Shown here: positions 8,389-14,563 of the stretch, piece by piece
Layout: each line of letters begins with the position of its first letter
Numbering within the stretch: position 1 is the first letter of the stretch
Source of the DNA: an uncultured Alphaproteobacteria bacterium
GTDB taxonomy: Bacteria > Pseudomonadota > Alphaproteobacteria > Caulobacterales > Caulobacteraceae
Length of the DNA: 33,460 nt
Direction: 5' to 3'
NCBI GenBank assembly: GCA_937920085.1
Contig: CALETE010000061.1
Span: 1-33,460 of the forward strand
The notes under the pieces: model-generated
What the model saw: only the letters and a program-made list of their open reading frames with translations
Database searches by the model: none
Told to the model about the DNA's origin: nothing
Position numbers and translations under genes: made by a program

Positions 8389-8999
8389 CTGCGGTCAAAG
8401 GCCAGCTTAAGGCCAAATCCCATAAAGACACCCCCGGTGACCCGGTCCAGCCAGGTCACTAGGGGCGTCTCCCGCATGAGACGCCCAAGGGGTTGGGTTG
8501 CGGCAATCAGGGCGGCAAACCAACTCAGGCCAAACACCCCGTGGATCATGGCCAGGCCAAACAGGAATGGCCCTGGCATCACCCCCTGCGGCAAAAACTG
8601 CGGCAGGAAGGACACATAGAAGACCCCGACCTTGGGATTGAGCAGGTTGGTCAGCAGGCCGCGGCGGAAGCTGGCCTGATCTGACTTGGGGCCGTCTATG
8701 ACGAAGGCCCTGCGGGGGCGAACCAGCAGGCCGATCCCCGTCCAGACAAGATAGGCTGCGCCCAAGAGCTTCAGGGCCATGAACAGGGCGTGAGAGGCGG
8801 CGAGCACCGCGGCCAGACCAAAGGCGGCGGCGGCACCCCAGACCAAGCACCCTGCGACAATGCCAAGCCCCGCTTGGGCTGCGCGGCGCGGGCCATCTGT
8901 CGCCGCCGTCCGCAGGACCAGGGCGGTATCCAGCCCTGGCGTCACGGTCAGCAGGCCAGCTGCGAGGCTGAAGGCGCCGAGGGCCTCGGCTGGGCTCAC
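8385..8999 (-). CDS. LysE/RhtB-family amino-acid exporter
   Basis: A 204-residue inner-membrane protein with about six hydrophobic segments. Family signatures are the N-terminal TVTPGLDTALVLRTA and NPKVGVFYVSFLPQF in the second half. It probably exports an amino acid or derivative; substrate cannot be told. The GTG start at 8999 is chosen because it overlaps the TGA stop of hisI (GTGA), the usual coupled-start arrangement, and because the family begins this close to the first helix. Second gene of a hisI-lysE operon. Confidence 0.9.
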   Translation of the reverse strand: MSPAEALGAFSLAAGLLTVTPGLDTALVLRTAATDGPRRAAQAGLGIVAGCLVWGAAAAFGLAAVLAASHALFMALKLLGAAYLVWTGIGLLVRPRRAFVIDGPKSDQASFRRGLLTNLLNPKVGVFYVSFLPQFLPQGVMPGPFLFGLAMIHGVFGLSWFAALIAATQPLGRLMRETPLVTWLDRVTGGVFMGFGLKLAFDRS

Positions 9000-9394
9000 G
9001 GCTGCTCCACCAGCTGACCCTTGCTGACCACCCGGTAGAAGCAAGATCGGAAGCCCACATGGCAGGCCCCGCCATCCCCCTGGGGCAGAACCTTCAAAAG
9101 GACAGCGTCTTGGTCGCAGTCCACCCGCAACTCGACAACCTTTTGGACTTGCCCGCTCGTCGCCCCCTTGCGCCAGAGTTCGCCCCGGGAGCGGCTGAAA
9201 TACACCGCCTCGCCCAGGTAAAGGGTCTGGCTGAGCGCCTCGGCATTCATCCAGGCGAGCATCAGGATCTCGCCGGTTTCGGCGTGCTGAGCAATGGCGG
9301 CAATCAGGCCGTTCGCGTCAAAATTCGGGGTTAGCTTATCCCCGCGCTCGAGGGCCTCTTGGCTATGAGATTCTGGAAATAGGGAATGGTTCAT
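8996..9394 (-). CDS. hisI: Phosphoribosyl-AMP cyclohydrolase (histidine biosynthesis)
   Basis: A 132-residue enzyme opening the adenine ring of phosphoribosyl-AMP, step three of histidine synthesis. Metal ligands are visible: Asp92, Asp94 and Asp96 with Cys93 in DCDQDA, and Cys111 and Cys118 in ACHVGFRSCFYR. It is a stand-alone cyclohydrolase without a fused HisE domain, as is normal in alphaproteobacteria. An AAGG sequence precedes the ATG by a few bases. It is co-oriented with folE 4.4 kb upstream; the two genes are close neighbours in many alphaproteobacteria, so the DNA between may be an insertion. Confidence 0.96.
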   Translation of the reverse strand: MNHSLFPESHSQEALERGDKLTPNFDANGLIAAIAQHAETGEILMLAWMNAEALSQTLYLGEAVYFSRSRGELWRKGATSGQVQKVVELRVDCDQDAVLLKVLPQGDGGACHVGFRSCFYRVVSKGQLVEQP

Positions 9395-9422
9395 GGGACC
9401 TTATAGCGTCGCTTGGGGCCTG

Positions 9423-9440
9423 GGTGCAGTGCCCTGCACC
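9423..9440. repeat. Inverted repeat upstream of hisI
   Basis: GGTGCAG (9423-9429) and CTGCACC (9434-9440) form a perfect 7-bp stem with a TGCC loop. It sits about 30 bp before the hisI start and has no T-run, so it is more like an operator or leader hairpin than a terminator. Confidence 0.4.
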
Positions 9441-9542
9441 TTGGGCGTTTCGGTTAAAGTCATAAAATGGGTCGGCTAGGCTTAATGTTAGGGTTCATCA
9501 CATGGGTTGAGGCACTGTAGTCCAAGGCGCAGCCTGGTTTGA

Positions 9543-9713
9543 ATGTCGAGGACGCAGCGCGTTTATGCCGTCGGAGACGACGTGCCCGATCATCTCTGGA
9601 ATGCCCGCTGGCCAGACCCGCCACCTCGAAACCCTTTGGTCTTGCGGATCCTGGGCTTTGGAAAACCCGTCGTATTGGTACCGTCCAGTGACGATCATGG
9701 TTTAGGGCTTTGA
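9543..9713 (+). CDS. Possible small protein, 56 residues, unknown
   Basis: An ATG frame that follows directly on a TGA and runs 56 codons to TGA. It begins MSRTQRVYAVGDDVPDHLWN and has a proline-rich middle and a hydrophobic segment (PLVLRILGFGKPVVLVP). The residue mix looks more protein-like than the frame on the opposite strand. No clear ribosome site and no family recognised. It may be a fragment of a larger decayed gene or chance. Confidence 0.22.
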   Translation: MSRTQRVYAVGDDVPDHLWNARWPDPPPRNPLVLRILGFGKPVVLVPSSDDHGLGL

Positions 9714-9780
9714 TGGTAAGCTAGGGGCGTAAACACAAACTAGCCTACACTTCGCGGTCCGCGTGAACCGGTGCAAAAAC

Positions 9781-9794
9781 GGACATTTTTGTCC
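9781..9794. repeat. Short inverted repeat upstream of the decarboxylase gene
   Basis: GGACA and TGTCC are perfectly complementary arms around TTTT. Its length and position suit a small operator; no regulator is adjacent. Confidence 0.3.
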
Positions 9795-9946
9795 CGACTT
9801 CTGACCCTATCCTGTGATGGGATGTCTGCTGAAGGCTCAATACCCCTTCAAGGTTAGACTTCCGGCCGCCTCTGGGCGAAAGTCCAACGCGCCATTGCGG
9901 GGCTGCCAGCCATGGTCGTGCGCTTCCGTTCATGAGGAAAAATAAA

Positions 9947-11389
9947 GTGACACTTGACCCGCAGGACTGGGACTTAGTGCGCGCCACAGGGCGGCGCATG
10001 GTCGAGGATATGGTGACCTGGCAGGAGACTGCCCGCGATCAGGGCCACTGGCGACCTGTCCCCGACGAGGTGAAAAGCCGGCTCGACGAGCCGATCCCCC
10101 ATGCGGGCATGCCGCTGGACGACGTCTATGACGCCTTTCTGCGGGATGTCCTGCCCTATCCCACCGGCAATGGTCACCCGCGCTTCTGGGGCTGGGTCAT
10201 GGGCACGGGCTCTGCCACCGGCATGCTGGCTGAGATGTTGGCAGCAGGCATGAATTCCCACCTGGCCGGATATGACCAGTCGGCCTCGCTGATCGAGAAG
10301 AAGGTCCTTGCCTGGCTGACCGCGCTGATGGGCTTTCCAGAAACCTCCAGCGGCCTGTTGGTCAGCGGCGGCACGGCGGCCAATCTCAATGGCCTTCTGG
10401 CGGCCAGGGTCGCCAAGGCTGGCTGGGACATTCGCGAGGAGGGGCTCCACGCCGGACCCCCTCTTGTGGCCTATGGCAGCACCGAAACCCACAGTTGGGC
10501 CAGCAAGGCCTGCGACACCATGGGCATGGGCCGCAAGGCCTTCCACAAGGTCGCGGTGGACAGCGACTACCGGCTAGACATTGACGCTTGCCGCGCGGCG
10601 ATCAAGGCCGATATCGCCGCTGGAAAGCGACCCTTCGCCATCATCGGCAATGCCGGCACGGTCAATACGGCGGCCGTCGATGATCTAGGGGCCATTCGCG
10701 CCCTGGCCGATGAGTTCGGTCTCTGGTTCCACGTGGACGGTGCCTTCGGCTCCCTGGCCGCCTGGTCAGCCAGCCGTGATCTTGTGGCAGGACAGGAGCT
10801 GGCCGACTCCATCGCCTTCGACCTGCACAAGTGGGGCTATATGCCCTACGAGGTCGGCGTCATCCTGACCCGTGATCCGGACGCCCAGCTGGCAGCCTTC
10901 CAGCCCCCCGCAGGCTCTGCCGCCTATCTGCAGTCGTCCAAGAAGGGCATTTCCGCAGAGACCACCTATTTCGCCGATCGCGGCCTGCAGCTGTCCCGAG
11001 GTTTCCGCGCGCTCAAGGTCTGGATGTCCATGAAGGAACAGGGCGTCGACCGCATTGGCGCCGCCATCCAGGCCAATATCGATCAGGCGCAGTATCTGGG
11101 TCGGTTGGTCGAGGCCGCACCGAGTCTGGAGGTGCTCGCCCCGGTCGCCATGAACATTGTCTGTTTCCGCTATGCGCCGGAGGGGACCCCGGATGCGGAC
11201 CTGAACCGCCTGAACCAGGACATTTTGGCCGAGCTGCAGGTGCGCGGCATTGCGGTGCCGTCCCAGACCATCCTAGCGGGCAAGTTCGCCATCCGCGTCT
11301 GCATCACCAATCACCGAACGGAACTGGCCGACCTTGATCTGCTGGTAGAACAGGTGCTGGCGATCGGGGCGGAGTTGGGGGGCGCTTAA
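9947..11389 (+). CDS. PLP-dependent amino-acid decarboxylase (aromatic-L-amino-acid/glutamate decarboxylase family)
   Basis: A 480-residue fold-type I PLP enzyme of the group II decarboxylases. The PLP lysine is K295 in AFDLHKWGYMPYEVG; other cofactor-site features are SGGTAANLNGLLAAR, the His in STETHSWASKA and the Asp in FHVDGAFGS. It would decarboxylate an aromatic or related amino acid to an amine, but the substrate cannot be read from sequence. Start: GTG 9947 is preferred because TGAGGA lies 8 nt upstream; ATG 9932 overlaps that ribosome site and adds five residues. It converges on higA with a 10-bp gap. Confidence 0.9.
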   Translation: MTLDPQDWDLVRATGRRMVEDMVTWQETARDQGHWRPVPDEVKSRLDEPIPHAGMPLDDVYDAFLRDVLPYPTGNGHPRFWGWVMGTGSATGMLAEMLAAGMNSHLAGYDQSASLIEKKVLAWLTALMGFPETSSGLLVSGGTAANLNGLLAARVAKAGWDIREEGLHAGPPLVAYGSTETHSWASKACDTMGMGRKAFHKVAVDSDYRLDIDACRAAIKADIAAGKRPFAIIGNAGTVNTAAVDDLGAIRALADEFGLWFHVDGAFGSLAAWSASRDLVAGQELADSIAFDLHKWGYMPYEVGVILTRDPDAQLAAFQPPAGSAAYLQSSKKGISAETTYFADRGLQLSRGFRALKVWMSMKEQGVDRIGAAIQANIDQAQYLGRLVEAAPSLEVLAPVAMNIVCFRYAPEGTPDADLNRLNQDILAELQVRGIAVPSQTILAGKFAIRVCITNHRTELADLDLLVEQVLAIGAELGGA

Positions 11390-11399
11390 GCTCGACGTT

Positions 11400-11702
11400 T
11401 CAGGCTGCGGGCACCAGCCGCCCGACCGTGATATCACCCTCATTCGCCCTGGCTTGGGCCAGGTCATAGGTGGTCTGCATGCGCAGCAAGGTTTCAGCCC
11501 TGACGCCGAACGCCTTCTCGAATCGGATGGCCATATCGGCGGTCAGGCTGACATGGCCGTTGAGTACGCCGCTGAGGGCCTGACGCGAAACTCCGAAATG
11601 CCGGGCGAGGGCCGCGACGCTGACACCGCTAGGATCGACAATCTCGGCCTTGAGCCAGGGCCCGGCGTGTACGGCGAGGGCGTGGTGCATTTTAAGTGCC
11701 AT
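11400..11702 (-). CDS. higA: HigA-type antitoxin, XRE-family DNA-binding protein
   Basis: A 100-residue antitoxin with a helix-turn-helix at about residues 28-48 (VAALARHFGVSRQALSGVLNG), typical of the HigA/VapI branch of the XRE family. It should neutralise the HigB-like toxin encoded just upstream and repress the operon. The start at ATG 11702 lies 11 bp inside the end of the toxin gene, so translation is probably coupled. Toxin-first gene order is characteristic of higBA. The likely operators are the two palindromes before higB. Confidence 0.9.
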   Translation of the reverse strand: MALKMHHALAVHAGPWLKAEIVDPSGVSVAALARHFGVSRQALSGVLNGHVSLTADMAIRFEKAFGVRAETLLRMQTTYDLAQARANEGDITVGRLVPAA

Positions 11703-11982
11703 GATAGTCCTCCAGGTCCATATCCACCAAAGCGCCCGCTTCATCGATCCTGAAGGTCAGGCGCCAGTTGCGCGTCACGTTCATGGCCCAGGTCCCGGCC
11801 CGGTCGCCCTTCAGACCGTGAAAGCCGAAATTGGGCGGTGCAGCCAGTTCATCCAGTGACGCTGCCGCGTCAATGAAGGCCAGCATGTTGCGCAGCCGCG
11901 CCACATCTCCCACCAAGCCCTTGGCGTTACCGGTTTCGAAGAAACGACGGAGGCTCTTGTGCCTGATGCTTTCCACATCCAT
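11692..11982 (-). CDS. higB: HigB-type RelE/ParE-superfamily toxin
   Basis: A 96-residue toxin of the HigB (host-inhibition-of-growth) family, which cleaves mRNA on the ribosome. It starts with the family-like IRHKSLRRFFETGNAKG and contains LRNMLAFIDAA, GFHGLKGDRAGTWAMNVTRNWRLTFR and a short acidic tail; the WRLTFR strand is the conserved core. The next Met is at residue 33, so the ATG at 11982 must be the start, yet no ribosome site precedes it and the promoter -10 lies only 7 nt away, implying a leaderless mRNA. First gene of a two-gene operon. Confidence 0.9.
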   Translation of the reverse strand: MDVESIRHKSLRRFFETGNAKGLVGDVARLRNMLAFIDAAASLDELAAPPNFGFHGLKGDRAGTWAMNVTRNWRLTFRIDEAGALVDMDLEDYHGT

Positions 11983-11984
11983 GT

Positions 11985-12031
11985 GACAAGTGATACTTGA
12001 CGGATCGAGGGTGTGTCAAGTCTAGCTTGAC
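11985..12031 (-). promoter_or_regulatory. higBA promoter with two palindromic operators
   Basis: On the minus strand, TTGACA (12019-12014) and TATCAC (11995-11990) are 18 bp apart, the latter 7 nt before the higB ATG. Palindrome one is GACAAG-TGATA-CTTGAC (11985-12001, one mismatch); palindrome two is GTCAAG-TCTAG-CTTGAC (12015-12031, perfect). Their centres are 30 bp apart, and each covers one promoter element. CTTGACGGAT is also directly repeated (11996-12005, 12026-12035). Confidence 0.6.
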
Positions 12032-12078
12032 GGATGCAAATATGAAACGAAGGCGGGAGCGAGTAGACATCCGAGCAG

Positions 12079-12112
12079 TTTTGGGGACAGGTTGAACTAT
12101 CACCGAATTTCC
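12079..12112. repeat. Possible mobile-element-associated repeat scar
   Basis: The stretch joins GGGGACAGGTT to TATCACCGAATTTCC. Both strings recall short repeats commonly found beside REP-associated (IS200-like) tyrosine transposases. No transposase gene is present. It lies between the two toxin-antitoxin modules. This is a resemblance from memory only. Confidence 0.25.
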
Positions 12113-12134
12113 AGGCTGACGCCAAATTTCCTAC

Positions 12135-12446
12135 TTAGGGCTTCACAGCCTTAAGCATTTCCCGCCTCAATATGGCGTTGATCCGCGACTGATAGCCTTT
12201 TCCTTCAGCTCGTAACCACATCAGCACGTCGCTATCAATCCGCACAGTCGTTGAGGTCTTGGTCGGCTTGTAAAACGGGTTGCTGACAGCATTTCGCCAG
12301 AAGTCCTCAGACAAGGGCGGAATGTCGCTTGTATCGACACCTTCGTCGCCTAGGGTGCGCAGAGCCTCCAACTCATCCCTCTGCTCGGGCTCGAGGGGCG
12401 GAAGGTTCGCCAGATCCACAGTGGTCCTAATCGTCGCCTTGCTCAT
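12135..12446 (-). CDS. brnA: BrnA-type antitoxin
   Basis: A 103-residue antitoxin of the BrnA family. The C-terminal ribbon-helix-helix-like part carries the family signature TTVRIDSDVLMWLRAEGKGYQSRINAILR, seen in two adjoining pieces; the N-terminal half is acidic and probably wraps the toxin. It binds BrnT and, in characterised systems, represses the operon. It overlaps the end of brnT by 20 bp, so the pair is co-translated. Located 152 bp upstream of higB in the same orientation. Confidence 0.9.
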   Translation of the reverse strand: MSKATIRTTVDLANLPPLEPEQRDELEALRTLGDEGVDTSDIPPLSEDFWRNAVSNPFYKPTKTSTTVRIDSDVLMWLRAEGKGYQSRINAILRREMLKAVKP

Positions 12447-12720
12447 AACGCCTTCTTTCCCTGGGCTGGGCCCGTCTCGCTGAGATGATCCGGATCACCT
12501 CGCCATCCACCTCGTCCCAAACCGTATGGGCGACCACCAGGAGCAGCCACCCTTCGACAAGTCCGACTGTCCGCCACCGACGCTCGCCGCCGTCGACCCG
12601 GTCCTGCTCCATCAAGGCCAGGGGATCGGCAAAAGCGCGCAGGGCCGTCTGAAAGCTGACGCCATGTTTACGCAGGTTGCTGGCCGCCTTGTCCGCATCC
12701 CATTCAAACCTGAAAACCAT
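12427..12720 (-). CDS. brnT: BrnT-type ribonuclease toxin
   Basis: A 97-residue toxin with a RelE-like fold. Family features are FEWDADKAASNLRKHGVSFQ at the N-terminus, DPLALMEQDR in the middle and the C-terminal IRIISARRAQPRERRRYE. Known BrnT proteins inhibit translation by RNA cleavage and are neutralised by BrnA. The ATG at 12720 is preceded directly by an 11-bp direct repeat rather than a ribosome site, which suggests a very short or absent leader. Toxin-first order matches brnTA. Confidence 0.92.
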   Translation of the reverse strand: MVFRFEWDADKAASNLRKHGVSFQTALRAFADPLALMEQDRVDGGERRWRTVGLVEGWLLLVVAHTVWDEVDGEVIRIISARRAQPRERRRYEQGDD

Positions 12721-12745
12721 ACATAAGTGTTACTACATTAGTGTT
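12721..12745. promoter_or_regulatory. Direct repeat abutting the brnT start, likely operator
   Basis: ACATAAGTGTT (12721-12731) and ACATTAGTGTT (12735-12745) differ at one base and are 14 bp apart. They touch the brnT ATG and are AT-rich compared with the surroundings. Their position fits BrnA autorepression. Confidence 0.45.
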
Positions 12746-12844
12746 GTGACAGAAAGATGCTAGGGCGCTGGATGTTGCTAATCGGCGGTCTAACCTTCTA
12801 TTTCCTAGAGGGTCACCGTAACTCTGCCCTGGAGTTCCGCCATT

Positions 12845-13456
12845 GTGGACGTCGGCTGCGGCACGGGTTCCATGCTTATTGCGGCACGCGACGCCGGGCA
12901 TAATGGGCGGCTCTACGGCCTCGATCCGGCTCCAGGAATGCTGGCCCAGGCGCGCCGCCGCGCCTATGTGGAATGGGTGCTCGGCGATCTCACCTCGGTT
13001 AAATGGGACGCAGAATTTGATCTTGTCGTCATGACGGGGCACGCCTTTCAGGTCTTTATCGAAGACGACGACATATGCGATGCCCTGGCACGCATTCATT
13101 CTGCCTTGAGGCCGGACGGGCGGTTCGCCTTTGAGACGCGCAATCCTTCGGCCCGGGCATGGGAGACCGAAATTCGAGGCACGGTCGACGGAACCCATGG
13201 CGAAAAGGTGAGTATGCGCCGGAAGGTCACGACGCCCTTCAATGGACGGGTTATATCCTTCTCCCATACCTTCCAGAATGCGTCTTGGGACGCGCCGCGG
13301 GTCAGCCACAGCACCTTGCGGTTCATCGGCAAGGCTGACCTCGATGCGGCGCTGGTCCAGGCAGGCCTGGTCCCAGAGGCCCAGTTTGGTGACTGGGACG
13401 AGAGCCCACTCACAGAGACCAGTCCCGAAATCATTACCATTGCCCGCCGGATTTGA
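12845..13456 (+). CDS. Class I SAM-dependent methyltransferase lacking its N-terminus (probable pseudogene)
   Basis: The frame begins almost exactly at SAM motif I (VDVGCGTGSML) and continues through LDPAPGML, FDLVVMTGHAFQVF and FAFETRNPSARAWE to a normal-looking C-terminus (204 codons). Family members usually have around 40 residues before motif I, including a helix that closes the cofactor site; here the frame is open only to 12809, with no ATG. GTG 12845 is the only plausible start and would give a protein missing that part. A different frame upstream (ATG 12757) encodes an unrelated hydrophobic stretch, so a deletion or rearrangement near 12810-12845 is likely. Function of the intact ancestor is unknown. 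Confidence 0.65.
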   Translation: MDVGCGTGSMLIAARDAGHNGRLYGLDPAPGMLAQARRRAYVEWVLGDLTSVKWDAEFDLVVMTGHAFQVFIEDDDICDALARIHSALRPDGRFAFETRNPSARAWETEIRGTVDGTHGEKVSMRRKVTTPFNGRVISFSHTFQNASWDAPRVSHSTLRFIGKADLDAALVQAGLVPEAQFGDWDESPLTETSPEIITIARRI

Positions 13457-13548
13457 TGGTCTTTTGACCGCCCAATCGAAAATCCGCCGCAATGCGAATG
13501 TTTCGTATGGTGTCACGTAACTCCAGCTGCAAACATCGGGGATGGAAC

Positions 13549-13577
13549 TGGATACCGGCCTTCGCCCGTATGACCGG
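13549..13577 (+). repeat. Interspersed hairpin repeat, copy 1
   Basis: A 29-bp element whose core folds as ATAC-C-GGC / GCC-C-GTAT around a CTTC loop. It matches the inverted copy at 13608-13636 at 23 of 29 positions. The type resembles short GC-rich intergenic hairpins common in Caulobacterales and sphingomonads. Confidence 0.55.
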
Positions 13578-13607
13578 GGGGGATCGTTCACCGCCCGTCC
13601 TCATCCA

Positions 13608-13636
13608 CCGGTCACCCCGGCGGAGGCCGGGGTCCA
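13608..13636 (-). repeat. Interspersed hairpin repeat, copy 2 (inverted)
   Basis: Read on the minus strand, the core ACCCCGGC / GCCGGGGT pairs perfectly over 8 bp around CTCC. Several differences from copy 1 are compensating pairs, so the hairpin is kept while the bases change. Confidence 0.55.
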
Positions 13637-13761
13637 GGTCGTGGGGCTCGGTGCCTCGAATAAGGCGACAGGTCCAGTAGTCCCTGATTTCTTGCCAGAT
13701 CAGACTGGGCTCCTAAGCCGACGTGCGGCCCAACCCCTAGCGGCTGGCCGCGAAACCGGGT

Positions 13762-14370
13762 CTACCGCCGATTCACAAAATCCAGGAACCGCTGCCGGAG
13801 CGTCGGGTCCGTCTTGAACACCCCCGTGAACTGGGTGGTGATCGTCGTCACGTGGCGGTGGTGCAGGCCCCGTGTCGTCATGCACTGGTGGGCGGCGTCG
13901 ATGAGGACGGCGACGCCGGCGGGGCGGAGGCTGTCGGTGATGGCGTCGGCGATTTGCTGGGTCATGGTCTCCTGGGTCTGGAGACGGCGGGCGAAGATCT
14001 CGACCACCTTGGCCAGCTTGGAAATGCCGACCACCCGGTTGGTGGGCATGTAGGCCACATAGGCCTTGCCGAGGAAGGGCGCCATGTGGTGCTCGCAGTG
14101 GCTCTCCACCTCGATCTCGCGGAGCATGACGATGTCGTCATAGCCCTGAACGTCTTCAAAGGTGCGCGACAGCTCCTTGGCCGGGTCCATGGTATAGCCC
14201 TCGAACCAGTCGCCATAGGCGTCGACCACGCGCTTGGGGGTGTCGATGACGCCTTCCCGGCGGGGATCGTCGCCGGCCCAGGCAATCAGGGTGCGAACCG
14301 CCTCCATGGCTTCTTCCCGGGTGGGGCGTTTCACGGCGTCGAGGGACCTGTCGCGGCTCGGAGCATCCAT
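13762..14370 (-). CDS. folE: GTP cyclohydrolase I
   Basis: A 202-residue enzyme converting GTP to dihydroneopterin triphosphate, the entry to folate (and possibly pterin cofactor) synthesis. Zinc ligands are Cys92 and His95 in SHCEHHMAPF and Cys163 in AAHQCMTTRG. Other motifs: DTPKRVVDAYGDWF near residue 50, VGISKLAKVVEIFARRLQ, and GLHHRHVTTITTQFTGVF. Length is normal. It is divergent from cysS (193-bp gap). In many alphaproteobacteria hisI lies next to folE; here it is 4.4 kb downstream in the same orientation. Confidence 0.97.
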   Translation of the reverse strand: MDAPSRDRSLDAVKRPTREEAMEAVRTLIAWAGDDPRREGVIDTPKRVVDAYGDWFEGYTMDPAKELSRTFEDVQGYDDIVMLREIEVESHCEHHMAPFLGKAYVAYMPTNRVVGISKLAKVVEIFARRLQTQETMTQQIADAITDSLRPAGVAVLIDAAHQCMTTRGLHHRHVTTITTQFTGVFKTDPTLRQRFLDFVNRR

Positions 14371-14563
14371 GGGGTCTTATCCGTTCGTTACTGGGCTTGA
14401 TCGCGCCGGAGCGGGGGCCCCAGGTTAAGAAACGCGAATTTAGCCGTCGAATTGTCGTCCGACCGCCGATAAAGCCCCGTGGCCTCCCGGCCCTTGCGAC
14501 TGTATATGGGGCCAAAGCCTTTTCCGGCAACACTTACTCAGCGTCACGTTTTCAAAGAGTTTC

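Larger units (their letters stand above)
9395..9946. other. 552-bp intergenic region between hisI and the decarboxylase gene
   Basis: No recognised gene. It holds the hisI upstream inverted repeat, a possible 56-codon frame (9543-9713), a GGACA-TTTT-TGTCC inverted repeat (9781-9794) and a TGAAGG/CCTTCA pair (9830-9835 and 9845-9850). The last two lie 100-170 bp before the decarboxylase start and could be its control region. I see no tRNA or transposase remnant. Confidence 0.6.
13457..13761. other. 305-bp intergenic region before folE 3' end, with interspersed repeats
   Basis: No gene seen. It contains a GGTC-TTTT-GACC hairpin right after the methyltransferase stop, a near-palindrome ATGCGAA-TGT-TTCGTAT (13492-13508) and the inverted pair of 29-bp hairpin repeats at 13549-13636. 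The open frames crossing it have no protein-like character. Confidence 0.6.

Noticed and set aside
12704..13591. Minus-strand open frame of 295 codons across the methyltransferase
   Set aside because: Shadow of the methyltransferase frame, which carries real SAM-binding motifs; the antisense product is rich in Arg/Pro with no motif.
13542..13817. Open frame through the hairpin repeats
   Set aside because: It crosses both repeats and ends antisense in folE; no coding character.
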